Origin: Peptoniphilus gorbachii
GTDB taxonomy: Bacteria; Bacillota; Clostridia; Tissierellales; Peptoniphilaceae
Direction: 5' to 3'
DNA: 64,000 bases
Assembly: GCF_016908115.1 (NCBI RefSeq)
Contig: NZ_JAFBDH010000001.1
Location: forward strand, 124,001 to 188,000
This document shows, piece after piece, positions 39,060 through 47,862 of the stretch (position 1 is its first letter; each line of letters begins with the position of its first letter). Under the pieces are notes generated by a model. The model was not told the DNA's origin and did no database searches. It saw only the letters and a program-made list of their open reading frames with translations. Made by a program: the position numbers and the translations under genes.

Positions 39060-39068
39060 TGCTATAAT
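39060..39068 (+). promoter_or_regulatory. Extended -10 promoter of alr
   Basis: TG-C-TATAAT, a perfect extended -10, 34 bases before the alr ATG. No good -35, as is common with extended -10 promoters. Confidence 0.6.
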
Positions 39069-39102
39069 GTTAAAAGAAATTCTCTTTTGAAAGGAAAATA
39101 AC

Positions 39103-40260
39103 ATGAAGGATTTTTTGACAAGACCAGCTTGGATTGAAATAAATTTAGATAATTTTGAAAATAATATTAAAGAAATAAAAAGTATAATTACTCCGGGAAC
39201 AGAAATTATGAGCGTAGTTAAAAGTGACGCCTATAGACTTGGTGCCATTCCCCTTTCTTATGTGTCTAGAGAACTTGGCATAAAGTTTTACGGTGTTGCA
39301 ACTTTAAGTGAGGCATTGAGATTAAAAAAAGAGTTTTCTGACACTTCTATTTTAATACTTGGTTACACACCATCCCATCTCTTTGAAGATGCAGTAAAAA
39401 ATGAAATCACCCTAACTATTTATACACTTGAAGATGCAAGAAAACTAGATGAAATAGCAGGGTACTTAGGTAAAAAAGCTAAGCTTCACCTTGCAGTTGA
39501 TAGTGGAATGTCGCGAATAGGTTTTATTCCAGGAGAAAATTCATTAGAAGAAGTTAAAAAAATATTTGAGCTTGGAAATATTTTTGTTGAAGGAATTTTT
39601 TCTCACTTTGCTGCCAGTGAATCTGATCCAGAATTTACAAAGAGACAGTTTATAGCTTTTACAAATTTTATAAAAGAAATTGAAGATCACGGCTACAAAA
39701 TTACATACAAACATATTGCAAATTCTTCTTCTGTCTTATATCACAGAGAATACGACCTTAATATGGTAAGACCTGGCATAATACAGTTTGGATATACAGA
39801 TAGCGAAAAATTGCCTGAAGAATTTGGACTAAAAGAATTTCTATCTCTTAAAGCACAAATTGCCTCTATTCGTACGGTAAAAAGCGGAGAAACTGTAGGT
39901 TATGAAAGGTTTTATAAGTGCCACAAAGACACTAAGGTTGTCACTCTTCCCCTTGGATATGCCGATGCTTTTCCAAGAATTTTGTCAGAAAAAATCGAAG
40001 TTTTAATTAATGGAAAGAGATGCAAGCAAATTGGCTTAATCTGCATGGATCAAATGATGGTTGATGCCTCTGGTGTTGATTGTAAAATTGGAGACGAAGT
40101 TGTCTTAATAGGAAAACAAGGTCAAGAAGAAATAAAAGTAAGAGATATTTGCCAATACTCCTGCGACTGTGAAACTTCTTTTATAACTCATTTTAATAGA
40201 AGACTCCCAAAATATTATTATAGACATGGAGAACTTGTCCATGTGAGCAGTATGGATTAA
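39103..40260 (+). CDS. alr: Alanine racemase
   Basis: 385 residues. PLP enzyme that makes D-alanine for peptidoglycan. The PLP Lys lies in MSVVKSDAYRLGA; most Alr read VVKANAYGHGA, so this site is divergent though the Lys and Tyr remain. Other motifs are normal: AVDSGMSRIGF, SHFAASE, RPGIIQFGY, the catalytic Tyr in TVGYERFY, LPLGYADAF and CMDQMMVD. AAAGGA precedes the ATG. Single-gene transcript with its own promoter and terminator. A racemase for another amino acid is the main alternative. Confidence 0.9.
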   Translation: MKDFLTRPAWIEINLDNFENNIKEIKSIITPGTEIMSVVKSDAYRLGAIPLSYVSRELGIKFYGVATLSEALRLKKEFSDTSILILGYTPSHLFEDAVKNEITLTIYTLEDARKLDEIAGYLGKKAKLHLAVDSGMSRIGFIPGENSLEEVKKIFELGNIFVEGIFSHFAASESDPEFTKRQFIAFTNFIKEIEDHGYKITYKHIANSSSVLYHREYDLNMVRPGIIQFGYTDSEKLPEEFGLKEFLSLKAQIASIRTVKSGETVGYERFYKCHKDTKVVTLPLGYADAFPRILSEKIEVLINGKRCKQIGLICMDQMMVDASGVDCKIGDEVVLIGKQGQEEIKVRDICQYSCDCETSFITHFNRRLPKYYYRHGELVHVSSMD

Positions 40261-40285
40261 TATTTATAAATTTCATAAAATTTAA

Positions 40286-40314
40286 ACCCCAAAAACTTTA
40301 ATAGCTTTTGGGGT
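40286..40314 (+). terminator. Terminator after alr
   Basis: ACCCCAAAA/TTTTGGGGT stem, nine pairs around an 11-base loop, 25 bases past the alr stop; the following bases CATTTATT are only moderately T-rich. Confidence 0.75.
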
Positions 40315-40323
40315 CATTTATTA

Positions 40324-40350
40324 AAAAAGAGAGCTCATAGCTCTCTTTTT
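40324..40350. terminator. Two-way hairpin, probably the displaced spoVG terminator
   Basis: AAAAAGAGAGCT/AGCTCTCTTTTT, 12 pairs around a three-base loop, with T runs on either strand. It lies beside the left end of the IS element. Since alr already has a terminator, this one is best explained as the original terminator of spoVG, now 0.75 kb from that gene because of the insertion. Confidence 0.7.
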
Positions 40351-40440
40351 CTTATTGTGACTTTAGTCAGTTGAGCACGCAACGCGTGCGAAACATAAAA
40401 CTACCCGCTATGCGGGTAGGCAACAATAGGTTATACCAAA

Positions 40441-40495
40441 AATCACCTCAGTATTATAATAGAGTTGTTCAGACCTAAAATAATAAGAGGTGATT
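40441..40495 (+). promoter_or_regulatory. Stem that masks the tnpA ribosome-binding site
   Basis: AATCACCTC (40441-40449) is the exact reverse complement of GAGGTGATT (40487-40495), which contains the tnpA Shine-Dalgarno site. The nine-pair stem would keep transposase synthesis low. A comparable 5' stem that hides the start region is known for IS200 of enteric bacteria. Confidence 0.75.
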
Positions 40496-40498
40496 AAT

Positions 40499-40957
40499 AT
40501 GGCTCAAAAGGCAAATTCATTATCACACACAAAATGGATGTGTAAATATCATATTGTCTTTACACCAAAGTATAGACGAAAAATAGTATTTAATCAATAC
40601 CGAGATAGTTTGGGAGAAATATTTAGGATGTTATGTAAATACAAAGGAGTAGAAATAATAGAAGGACATTTAATGCCAGACCATGTGCATATGTTAGTTA
40701 GTATTCCTCCAAAAATATCAGTGTCAAGTTTCATGGGATACTTAAAAGGGAAAAGTGCACTAATGATGTTTGACAAGCATGCAAACCTAAAATACAAATT
40801 TGGAAATAGACATTTTTGGGCAGAGGGATATTATGTAAGTACAGTAGGATTGAATGAACAAACAATAGCAAAGTATATAAGAGAGCAAGAGCAACACGAC
40901 ATAGCAATGGATAAATTGAGTGTAAAAGAATACGAAGATCCATTCAAAAGAAGATGA
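40499..40957 (+). CDS. tnpA: IS200/IS605-family transposase TnpA
   Basis: 152 residues, complete. Y1 HUH single-strand transposase. The HUH motif appears as HVHML within PDHVHMLVSIP, and the catalytic Tyr is probably in TIAKYIREQEQHD, followed by the Gln that helps hold the metal. Other family patterns: KYHIVFTPKYRRKI and FWAEGYYVSTVG. The ATG at 40499 is chosen because GAGGTG is six bases upstream; a GTG at 40490 lies inside that site. The frame is intact, so the element may still move. Confidence 0.95.
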   Translation: MAQKANSLSHTKWMCKYHIVFTPKYRRKIVFNQYRDSLGEIFRMLCKYKGVEIIEGHLMPDHVHMLVSIPPKISVSSFMGYLKGKSALMMFDKHANLKYKFGNRHFWAEGYYVSTVGLNEQTIAKYIREQEQHDIAMDKLSVKEYEDPFKRR

Positions 40958-41100
40958 ATGAAGCCCTTTCAGGGCTGGCTAAAGAGGCAAAAACAATAAG
41001 GTTTGAACAAAGTGAAAACCAGCGCCTTGAGACGCTGGTTGGTATCACTCGGGCTTATAGCCCGTAATCAAACCACCCGTTTTACGGGTGGTTATGATTC

Positions 41101-41409
41101 TTACTCACTTATTTCTTCTTTTTCAGCATTTTCAGTTTCTTCTGAATCTAATTTTTCTTTTACTGCATAATATTCTTTAAATATTACGTCTTCCAATTCT
41201 TTTCTTGCTTCAGCATTAATAGGGTGAGCAATGTCTCTGTATTCACCATTAGATAGTCTTCTGCTTGGCATTGCTAAAAATAATGATTCATTTCCTTCTA
41301 TTATTTTTATATCATGAAGCACAAATTCGTTATTAAAGGTTACAGATACTATTGCTTTAAGCTTTCCTTCAGTTGGTAATTTGCGAAGTCTTACATCAGT
41401 TATGTTCAT
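41101..41409 (-). CDS. spoVG: Septation/RNA-binding regulator SpoVG
   Basis: 102 residues from the ATG at 41409 ([11 protein letters not shown]), with GAGGG upstream; an in-frame start at 41448 would lie on the promoter. SpoVG binds nucleic acids and affects septation, capsule and virulence genes in non-sporulating Gram-positives. Family motifs: [29 protein letters not shown] and YRDIAHPI. The C terminus is acidic ([13 protein letters not shown]). The IS200-type element begins right after its stop codon and probably cuts it off from its terminator. Confidence 0.95.
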   Translation of the reverse strand: MNITDVRLRKLPTEGKLKAIVSVTFNNEFVLHDIKIIEGNESLFLAMPSRRLSNGEYRDIAHPINAEARKELEDVIFKEYYAVKEKLDSEETENAEKEEISE

Positions 41410-41436
41410 ACAAGTATCCCTCTCTTTCTTTACCAT

Positions 41437-41445
41437 ATTATAGCA
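41437..41445 (-). promoter_or_regulatory. Extended -10 promoter of spoVG
   Basis: Minus-strand TG-C-TATAAT, 27 bases before the spoVG ATG. Same form as the alr promoter. No sigma-H-type sequence is visible. Confidence 0.6.
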
Positions 41446-41568
41446 CAACTTAGATATATAATAAACGATTTAATTAAATTATTTACTATAATTTATTTAA
41501 ATAGAAACTTATTATTTTTTTCTTTGTAAAAATTTGTGTTATAATTAAAAAGAATTGGAGGAAATAAA

Positions 41569-42951
41569 TTGTTTGAAATTAATATAGATAATAGTAAGTA
41601 TAAAAATATATTTTTTATTGGAATTGGTGGAATCAGTATGTCAGCTTTAGCTGAGCTCATGCTTTACAAAGGCTACAATATTTTTGGAAGCGATAGAAAT
41701 CCATCTATTAACACAGAAAAGCTAGAAAAAAATGGTGCCACAATATATTATGAACACAAGAAAGAGCATATTAACAACATGGACCTTGTGATTTTTACAG
41801 ATGCAATTTCTTTTGACAACGAAGAATATACAGAAGCAGTCAAAGAAAAAATTGATTTAGTAGATAGAGCTACATTTTTGGGTGCAATAATGAAAAATTA
41901 CAAAAAATCAATTGCAGTTTCAGGCACTCATGGCAAAACTACTACTACTTCTATGATTACAGAAATTATTAAAGACCTTGATGTAAATCCAACTATTATG
42001 CTTGGAGGTCAACTAAAGGATATTGATGGCAATATTAAAATAGGTGAAGAAAAGTTATTTTTGACTGAAGCCTGTGAATATAAGGCAAATATTTTAAAAT
42101 ATTTTCCAACTACAGAAATTATTTTAAATATCGATGAAGATCACTTAGATTATTTTGATAATATAGATCATATAATAAGAACTTTTAAGGGATATGTTGA
42201 CAACTTAAATGAAGATGATTATGTTATTTTAAATGTTGATGATGAAAATGTAAGAATACTTTTCCCAATTGATAATTGCAAAGTCTTTACTTTTGGCATA
42301 AATAATGAAGCTGATTTAATGGCAAAAAATATAGACTTTTCAAATGACGGTTTTCCAACTTATGACTTATATCTTAAAGGTAAAAAAATAAGTCATGTTG
42401 AACTTTCAGTCCTTGGAAGCCATAATGTTTTAAATTCTCTTGCTGCAATTGCCGCAACTTATGTTAATAATATTTCTATAGAAAATGCAGTTCTCGCACT
42501 TAAATCTTATAAGGGCGTGGAAAGAAGATTAGAAGAAAAAGGCTATTTCAAAGGCACTAAAATTATGGATGACTATGCTCATCACCCAACAGAAATAAAA
42601 TCATCAATTCACGCAATTAAAAAAGCTTGTGCTGGAAAACTTTACACTGTTTTTCAACCTCACACATTTACCAGAACAAAACTTTTATTAGATGCCTTTG
42701 CTAACTCTTTTGACGAATCTGATATAATTATTATCACAGATATTTATGCTGCTCGTGAAAAAGATTATGGTGACATTCACTCAAAAACTTTAAGAGATGC
42801 CATTTCAGAACATAGAGATAATGCCTTTTACATTTCTGGCTTTGAAGATATTGTAAAATTTTTAAAAGAAAATGTTAAAAAAGACGATGTAGTTGTAACA
42901 ATGGGTGCTGGAGATGTATATAAAATAGGCGAAATGATTTTAGATAAATAA
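41569..42951 (+). CDS. murC: UDP-N-acetylmuramate-L-alanine ligase
   Basis: 460 residues. Adds L-Ala to UDP-MurNAc, the first step of the peptidoglycan peptide. Rossmann-like N domain (FFIGIGGISMSALAELM, GSDRN), ATP-binding AVSGTHGKTTTTSMI, LTEACEYKANIL, NIDEDHLDYF, and the C-terminal domain with MDDYAHHPTEIKSSI and FQPHTFTRTKLL. Starts with TTG behind GGAGG. Divergent from spoVG, ended by its own terminator. D-Ala-making alr lies 1.3 kb away. Confidence 0.97.
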   Translation: MFEINIDNSKYKNIFFIGIGGISMSALAELMLYKGYNIFGSDRNPSINTEKLEKNGATIYYEHKKEHINNMDLVIFTDAISFDNEEYTEAVKEKIDLVDRATFLGAIMKNYKKSIAVSGTHGKTTTTSMITEIIKDLDVNPTIMLGGQLKDIDGNIKIGEEKLFLTEACEYKANILKYFPTTEIILNIDEDHLDYFDNIDHIIRTFKGYVDNLNEDDYVILNVDDENVRILFPIDNCKVFTFGINNEADLMAKNIDFSNDGFPTYDLYLKGKKISHVELSVLGSHNVLNSLAAIAATYVNNISIENAVLALKSYKGVERRLEEKGYFKGTKIMDDYAHHPTEIKSSIHAIKKACAGKLYTVFQPHTFTRTKLLLDAFANSFDESDIIIITDIYAAREKDYGDIHSKTLRDAISEHRDNAFYISGFEDIVKFLKENVKKDDVVVTMGAGDVYKIGEMILDK

Positions 42952-42966
42952 TAATATAAAAAATTT

Positions 42967-42983
42967 GGAACTCTTTGAGTTCC
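42967..42983 (+). terminator. Terminator after murC
   Basis: GGAACTC/GAGTTCC stem, three-base loop, then nine T, 15 bases after the stop codon. Confidence 0.92.
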
Positions 42984-43000
42984 TTTTTTTTTGGCAAAAA

Positions 43001-43026
43001 AAAAGATCTCACAATGGAGATCTTTT
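43001..43026 (-). terminator. Terminator after the NAGPA-domain gene
   Basis: AAAAGATCTC/GAGATCTTTT stem, ten pairs, followed on the minus strand by more T. It faces the murC terminator at a convergent gene junction. Confidence 0.9.
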
Positions 43027-43034
43027 AAAAATTT

Positions 43035-45332
43035 TTAACTAAAATTATTTATGTTATTTTGTGGCTTATTATTAATTTGTGTATTATTAATGTTTTCTGT
43101 ACTTTTATTGTCATTAGAATTCTTTCCATCATTATTATTTATCTGATTATTTTCATTCTTTGAATTAATTTTATTATTAGAATTAGTTCTTAAATTTTTA
43201 GAATTATTATTTTCTGTATTTTTTGAACTTTCATCTTTTTTTGTTTCAATCTTTTTTTCAGTATCCTTATTTTCAAATGAAGAAATTTCTATTTCGCGAC
43301 TTTCATTAATATAATTAACAACCATGTCTAAGTTTTCAGCAATAAATCTAATTGGAACATAAGTCCTGTCCCCCTTAATAATTGCTGCTTGATCAATTTT
43401 TACATCTTTGCCATCAATTTTTATAATTGGGGAATCAATTTTAAGCTCAATATTTTTGCCATTGCTATTGACTCTTACAAGTCTATTTTCTCCATCCCAA
43501 TTTACCTCTCCACCAAGCGCTTCAACAACAAATCTTAATGGTACTAAAGTTCTATTATTCTTAATAAATGGTTTTGCATCCATCTTTTTAGATTCACCAT
43601 TAATACTATAGTTAACATCATTAATTTTCATTTTAATTAATCTAGTAGATTCATCATAAAGTGCAATAGTTGAAGTTTTATTTCCAAGTTTTGCTATTAT
43701 TTTTGGATTTCTACCGTAATCAAGTACATTAATTTTAAAATTGTTTGGGTCCACATTAGCTGTCATATCCTCAAAGGAATAATTTATAACTCTTGGAGAA
43801 ATTTTAATCTTTCTATTGTTGTATTCACCCTTGGCATTTATATCTAAAGCCATTCCTTTTTTAATGATTTTATTCTTAGTATCAATAGTAAATTTTGAAT
43901 ATTTTGAAGGATCAGCTATATTTATTTCTTTATTAATATTTTCGCCCTTATTTGTTGTTAAAGCTAAATTAAATTTTCCTGGTGTAATTGATAGATAATC
44001 TAAGCTCTTTAAAATATTAGCTCCATTAGAATTATCTGCCACTGTATAAGTTCTGTCTTTAATATCAATGGGATTTAAAAATTCATCCCATGCTGATTTT
44101 AATTTTAAATTAATTTGCTCTCCAACAATTGTATTTAAATCACTTTCAAATTTTACATCAGAAATAACACCAGTATTAGTAGTTGTGTTAAAAACTCCTA
44201 AACCATTTACAACTTTTCTTTCTGCTGCATTTCTTTCAGGATTAGTAACTCTAGTTCTCTTAATATCCCCTAGATTTCTAACTGCCATGGCAGTAGAGCC
44301 GCCACCATCTAAATTCATTGCCTTAAATGCACCAAGATCTAGCATAAACTGAGATAACTCATTTAGTGAAAGACCAGCAGATCTTTTTGTTCTACCTTCG
44401 CAAGAAACAATGTAAACAGTTTTTCCATCTTTGCTTATTCCCACAGCAGTCCTTGCTCTTATGCCACCAATTGATGTAACATCCTTTGTATATTTTTTTA
44501 TAGCTCCATTTTCGACAAGAAGTGCATGACCACCAATCATCATTTTCCAATTTCTATTTGGCTCAATATTAGTATTAATTTGAACTTTGTCGCCAACTTT
44601 TATGTTTTCACGCACAAATCTTTCAGAACCACCACTTACTTGCAATATTTTCTTTCCCTTAGGAATTTTCATGTCAATATTTTTTCTGTAAACAATTTGT
44701 TCTACTACATTGTCTTGTGATAAAAGAACTTCACCAGCAGTTTTATCTCCCCTAGACTTTGAAGACCAGAAGGAATCATACATTTGAATTTTTGATTCAT
44801 GAGAATATTCTTTAGATGGTTGGTACCAATAAAAAGTTTTATTTAATCCATCAATTGGATAAGATTTTCCATTGGGAGCAGTTATGCTTCCAACAAATTT
44901 TGTGCTGTCAATAAAAGCAGTATTATTTTCATCAATTCCAAAGGACCAAATATCAGTCAATACCGCTGGAGATGATTTCATATCTCCATCAATAATAGAT
45001 GCCCCAAGTGGCACACCTTGAAGTTGCATTGTAAAGAAATCTCCATTTACAAGAGCAACAGCATTAGTTCTATCTGCCATTTGTGACACAGTTGCCTTAT
45101 TAGTATAAGTTCCTCCACCTGCTACTGTATTAATTTTTATATGTGGATTATTTAAATCAACTGTAACAACATTTGTCTGGGTATTCTTTTTATCTCTAGA
45201 AATTTCATATTTGTATCTCACAACACCTGGAGCAATAGGCTCCTTAAATAATAATTTATTGGCTGCAAATACATTAGATGTAACAATCATAAAAAATATA
45301 ATCATTACAAGGCTAATTCTTTTTTTATTCAT
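43035..45332 (-). CDS. Secreted phosphodiester glycosidase (NAGPA) protein with copper-amine-oxidase-N domains
   Basis: 765 residues from the ATG at 45332 (MNKKRISLVMIIFFM...VFAANK), with GAGGTAG upstream; a longer frame to 45446 runs back into the terminator of the next gene. Signal peptide at 1-23. The NAGPA domain (about 60-370) shows ALVNGDFFTM, RTAVGISKDGKTVYIV and MNLDGGGSTAMAVRN. A beta-rich middle follows, then two copper-amine-oxidase-N units (about 550-665: NNRTLVPLRFVVEALGG, GDRTYVPIRFIAENLD) and an Asn-rich tail of about 80 residues. NAGPA proteins hydrolyse sugar-phosphodiester bonds; here wall or exopolysaccharide processing is likely but unproven. Confidence 0.88.
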   Translation of the reverse strand: MNKKRISLVMIIFFMIVTSNVFAANKLLFKEPIAPGVVRYKYEISRDKKNTQTNVVTVDLNNPHIKINTVAGGGTYTNKATVSQMADRTNAVALVNGDFFTMQLQGVPLGASIIDGDMKSSPAVLTDIWSFGIDENNTAFIDSTKFVGSITAPNGKSYPIDGLNKTFYWYQPSKEYSHESKIQMYDSFWSSKSRGDKTAGEVLLSQDNVVEQIVYRKNIDMKIPKGKKILQVSGGSERFVRENIKVGDKVQINTNIEPNRNWKMMIGGHALLVENGAIKKYTKDVTSIGGIRARTAVGISKDGKTVYIVSCEGRTKRSAGLSLNELSQFMLDLGAFKAMNLDGGGSTAMAVRNLGDIKRTRVTNPERNAAERKVVNGLGVFNTTTNTGVISDVKFESDLNTIVGEQINLKLKSAWDEFLNPIDIKDRTYTVADNSNGANILKSLDYLSITPGKFNLALTTNKGENINKEINIADPSKYSKFTIDTKNKIIKKGMALDINAKGEYNNRKIKISPRVINYSFEDMTANVDPNNFKINVLDYGRNPKIIAKLGNKTSTIALYDESTRLIKMKINDVNYSINGESKKMDAKPFIKNNRTLVPLRFVVEALGGEVNWDGENRLVRVNSNGKNIELKIDSPIIKIDGKDVKIDQAAIIKGDRTYVPIRFIAENLDMVVNYINESREIEISSFENKDTEKKIETKKDESSKNTENNNSKNLRTNSNNKINSKNENNQINNNDGKNSNDNKSTENINNTQINNKPQNNINNFS

Positions 45333-45445
45333 TTTATCTACCTCGCTTACATAAAAAGTATAAATGAAGATAAGTATTTTCTCAAAGAATTTTTTAATTT
45401 GTAACAAAAACTTAATTATATAGCTAAATTTTAAAATTTTTCTCA

Positions 45446-45478
45446 AAAAAATATCCTGCCTTAGGCAAGATATTTTTT
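45446..45478 (-). terminator. Terminator after the aminotransferase gene
   Basis: AAAAAATATCTTGCC pairs with GGCAGGATATTTTTT (one G-U), three-base loop, 12 bases past the stop codon; the 3' arm itself supplies the T run. Confidence 0.85.
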
Positions 45479-45489
45479 ATTTAAATATT

Positions 45490-46557
45490 TTATTTTTTTA
45501 AAATATCATCAAAAACTTTAGTAAATTCCTTCATGTCATCTAAACTTGTGTCACCCATGTGTCCAACTCTAAAAGTTTTATCAGCCATAGGTCCATAACC
45601 ATTGGAAATTACAATTCCCTTTTCTATAAAGTCACTATTTAATGTTTTGAAGTCTAAATTTTTTGTATTTTTTACACAAGTTATTGTTGGTGATAAATAT
45701 TTTTTATCTCCAAAAACTTCAAAATTTTTATTTGCCCAATCTTTAAAATAATTTGACATATCTAAGTGTCTCTTAAATCTATTTTCAAGACCTTCATCAT
45801 TTATTATATAATCAAGTTGGTATTCTGCAGCAACCATATTTGAAATGGCAGGAGTTGATGGGTACTGATAGTCATGTTCTTTTGAAAAATTATAGAGAAG
45901 CAATAAATCTAAATAATGACCTCTATTTTCTACTGTCTTTGCTTTCTCTACAGCTTTTTTTGAAAAAGATGCAAAACTTAGACCTGGTACAAGTCCTAAA
46001 CATTTTTGTGAAGATGTTATGGCTATGTCTATGCCATATTTATCTTGATCAATTGGAGTTCCTCCGGCAGAACTTACTGTATCAAGAGCCCAAATAATTT
46101 CTGGATATTTATCTATAACTTCTTTAAGTTCAGAAAGACTATTTAAAATACCTGAAGATGTTTCGTTGTGTGTTATAGCAACAAAATCATATTCTTTTTT
46201 CATCAATAAATCTTCTAATTTATTTGGATCAGTTGCTTCACCTGGCTCTGCCTTTAAAATATCGGTTTCAATTCCATTTTCAAGACCAAGTCTTTGCCAA
46301 AGTTCTCCAAAGGAACCTAAAGAACAGACCAATGCCCTCTTCTTTGTACATGACTTAATAGCACCTTCCATAAGTCCAGTGCCTGATGATGTTGAAGTTA
46401 AAATATATTCTTTAGTTCCAAAAACTTTTTGCATATTTATAAAAATTGATTTTTGAATTTCTGATGCATCCTTAGTTCTGTGTCCTATAACAGGTTTTTC
46501 AAATTGTTTTAAAACTTCACTGCGAACTGACACAGGACCGGGTAAAAATAGTTTCAT
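45490..46557 (-). CDS. Class V aminotransferase (alanine-glyoxylate/serine-pyruvate type)
   Basis: 355 residues. PLP enzyme of the AGXT/serine-pyruvate group. Motifs: FLPGPVSVRSEVL, IGHRTKDASEI, TSTSSGTGLMEGAI (phosphate binding), VAITHNETSSGIL, ALDTVSSAGG (Asp binding the pyridine nitrogen) and the PLP Lys in TSSQKCLGLVPG; the substrate-binding Arg is in FRVGHMGD. Members use serine, alanine, glyoxylate or pyruvate, and a role in glycine/serine metabolism is likely. It is alone on its transcript. The first codon has GGGGGA upstream. Confidence 0.85.
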   Translation of the reverse strand: MKLFLPGPVSVRSEVLKQFEKPVIGHRTKDASEIQKSIFINMQKVFGTKEYILTSTSSGTGLMEGAIKSCTKKRALVCSLGSFGELWQRLGLENGIETDILKAEPGEATDPNKLEDLLMKKEYDFVAITHNETSSGILNSLSELKEVIDKYPEIIWALDTVSSAGGTPIDQDKYGIDIAITSSQKCLGLVPGLSFASFSKKAVEKAKTVENRGHYLDLLLLYNFSKEHDYQYPSTPAISNMVAAEYQLDYIINDEGLENRFKRHLDMSNYFKDWANKNFEVFGDKKYLSPTITCVKNTKNLDFKTLNSDFIEKGIVISNGYGPMADKTFRVGHMGDTSLDDMKEFTKVFDDILKK

Positions 46558-46712
46558 CCTTATTCCCCCTATCTATGCTAAAATAATAATACAAAATTTA
46601 ATTATAGTCAAATAAAAAAACTTTGTAAACTTGCAAATAATTATTTTGTTTAGGAGACCTTCACTAGTTTTGTTAAATAAATTATTATTAAATTTATTCA
46701 ATAAATAAAAAA

Positions 46713-46729
46713 CTCTGCCAAAGACAGAG
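46713..46729 (-). terminator. Terminator after yacL
   Basis: CTCTGTC/GGCAGAG stem (one G-U pair), three-base loop, followed by TTTTTTATTTATT on the minus strand; nine bases past the yacL stop. Confidence 0.88.
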
Positions 46730-46737
46730 CCAAAAAT

Positions 46738-47829
46738 TTAATATTTTAATTTTGCAAAAATCATTTTTCCTGCTGAAGTTTGTAGAGCACTTGTAACAAT
46801 TACGTTAACATTTTCTCCAATAAGATCTTTTCCATTTTCAACGACAATCATAGTACCATCATCTAAATAACCTAGACCTTGATTTTGTTCTTTACCTTCT
46901 TTTACAATTAAAATTTTCATTTCTTCACCTGGTAAGTAAAGTGGTTTAACTGCATTTGCAAGTTCATTAATATTTAAAACTTCTAGGTTTTGAACTTTTG
47001 CTACTTTATTTAAATTATAATCGTTAGTTACAATTTTACCGCCTAAATCAATGGCAAGTTTTAATAATTTTGAATCAACTTCAGGAATTTCTTCAATTTT
47101 TCCCTTATATATAATAACTTCAACATTTTTAAGTTCTTGAATTGCAGCAACAGTATCAAGCCCTCTTCTGCCACGATTTCTTTTTAAAGAGTCAGCAGAA
47201 TCGGCAATGTGTTGAAGTTCTTCTAATACAAAAACTGGAACTACAAGTGGTCCTTCAATAAAACCAATTTTTACAATATCAAGTATTCTACCATCAATAA
47301 TTACTGAAGTATCTAATACCTTAGGAATGCCCTCACGATTTTTAACAGTTTCCTTTGTCTTAGTGTTTCTTTTTGCAGACAAAAGAGTTAAATCTCTTAT
47401 TTTTTCTGAAATGGTGTCCTTATTTGACATTCCTATGTTAAGACCTAAATAACCAAGCATCCCATAAAGTAAAATTGATATTACTGAACCCACATAGGGA
47501 ATTGGAATCTTGTAAATAGGTTGTGATATTAAAAATGCTATTATGAGACCAATAATTAATCCCACTGCGCCAAGTATTACCTCTGTAAAAGATTTGGTTT
47601 GAATTTCTCTCTGCCATAAAGCCAAAAGATCCTCCAAAGTTCTAAAAGTCTTTGGTGAAAGTATAAAAAATATAAGTGCAAATAAAATAACTATAATGAC
47701 AGAAATAACTGTCACAATTTTTTGGCTTCCAATAGCTTTTACAAATTGCATGTCTGATAATACAGACACGATAAAAATACCGACTAATGCACCTATTAAA
47801 GTAAATAGCACCTTAAAAATTTTGGACAC
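46738..47829 (-). CDS. yacL: PIN/TRAM-domain membrane protein YacL
   Basis: 363 residues from the GTG at 47829. Four membrane helices in the first 145 residues, then a PIN-like nuclease domain (VLDTSVIIDGRILDI, VVPVFVLEELQHIADS, RGRRGLDTV, KIVTNDYNLNKVA) and a C-terminal TRAM domain (about 300-360). The acidic PIN residues are kept, so a membrane-bound RNase is plausible; exact targets are not known. The start is uncertain: GGAGGG lies 28 bases before the GTG but seven bases before an in-frame ATT at 47850, which would add seven residues (MSKNRKI). It follows carD closely. Confidence 0.92.
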   Translation of the reverse strand: MSKIFKVLFTLIGALVGIFIVSVLSDMQFVKAIGSQKIVTVISVIIVILFALIFFILSPKTFRTLEDLLALWQREIQTKSFTEVILGAVGLIIGLIIAFLISQPIYKIPIPYVGSVISILLYGMLGYLGLNIGMSNKDTISEKIRDLTLLSAKRNTKTKETVKNREGIPKVLDTSVIIDGRILDIVKIGFIEGPLVVPVFVLEELQHIADSADSLKRNRGRRGLDTVAAIQELKNVEVIIYKGKIEEIPEVDSKLLKLAIDLGGKIVTNDYNLNKVAKVQNLEVLNINELANAVKPLYLPGEEMKILIVKEGKEQNQGLGYLDDGTMIVVENGKDLIGENVNVIVTSALQTSAGKMIFAKLKY

Positions 47830-47862
47830 AATTTTTCGGTTCTTACTAATAAAAATCCCTCC

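Larger units (their letters stand above)
40360..41096 (+). mobile_element. IS200/IS605-family insertion sequence, single transposase
   Basis: Element with tnpA only and no tnpB. Ends are marked by subterminal hairpins rather than inverted repeats, as in this family: left GCACGC/GCGTGC (40375-40389) and CTACCCGC/GCGGGTAG (40401-40419); right AGCCC/GGGCT (40962-40976), AACCAGCG/CGCTGGTT (41017-41040), CGGGC/GCCCG (41050-41064) and AACCACCCGT/ACGGGTGGTT (41071-41093). The element is more GC-rich than its surroundings. Exact ends are estimates, good to about 15 bases; the right end is very close to the spoVG stop codon. Confidence 0.85.

Noticed and set aside
45333-45446. Longer N terminus for the NAGPA-domain protein
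   Set aside because: It would place a 38-residue stretch before a normal signal peptide and start in the terminator of the neighbouring gene.
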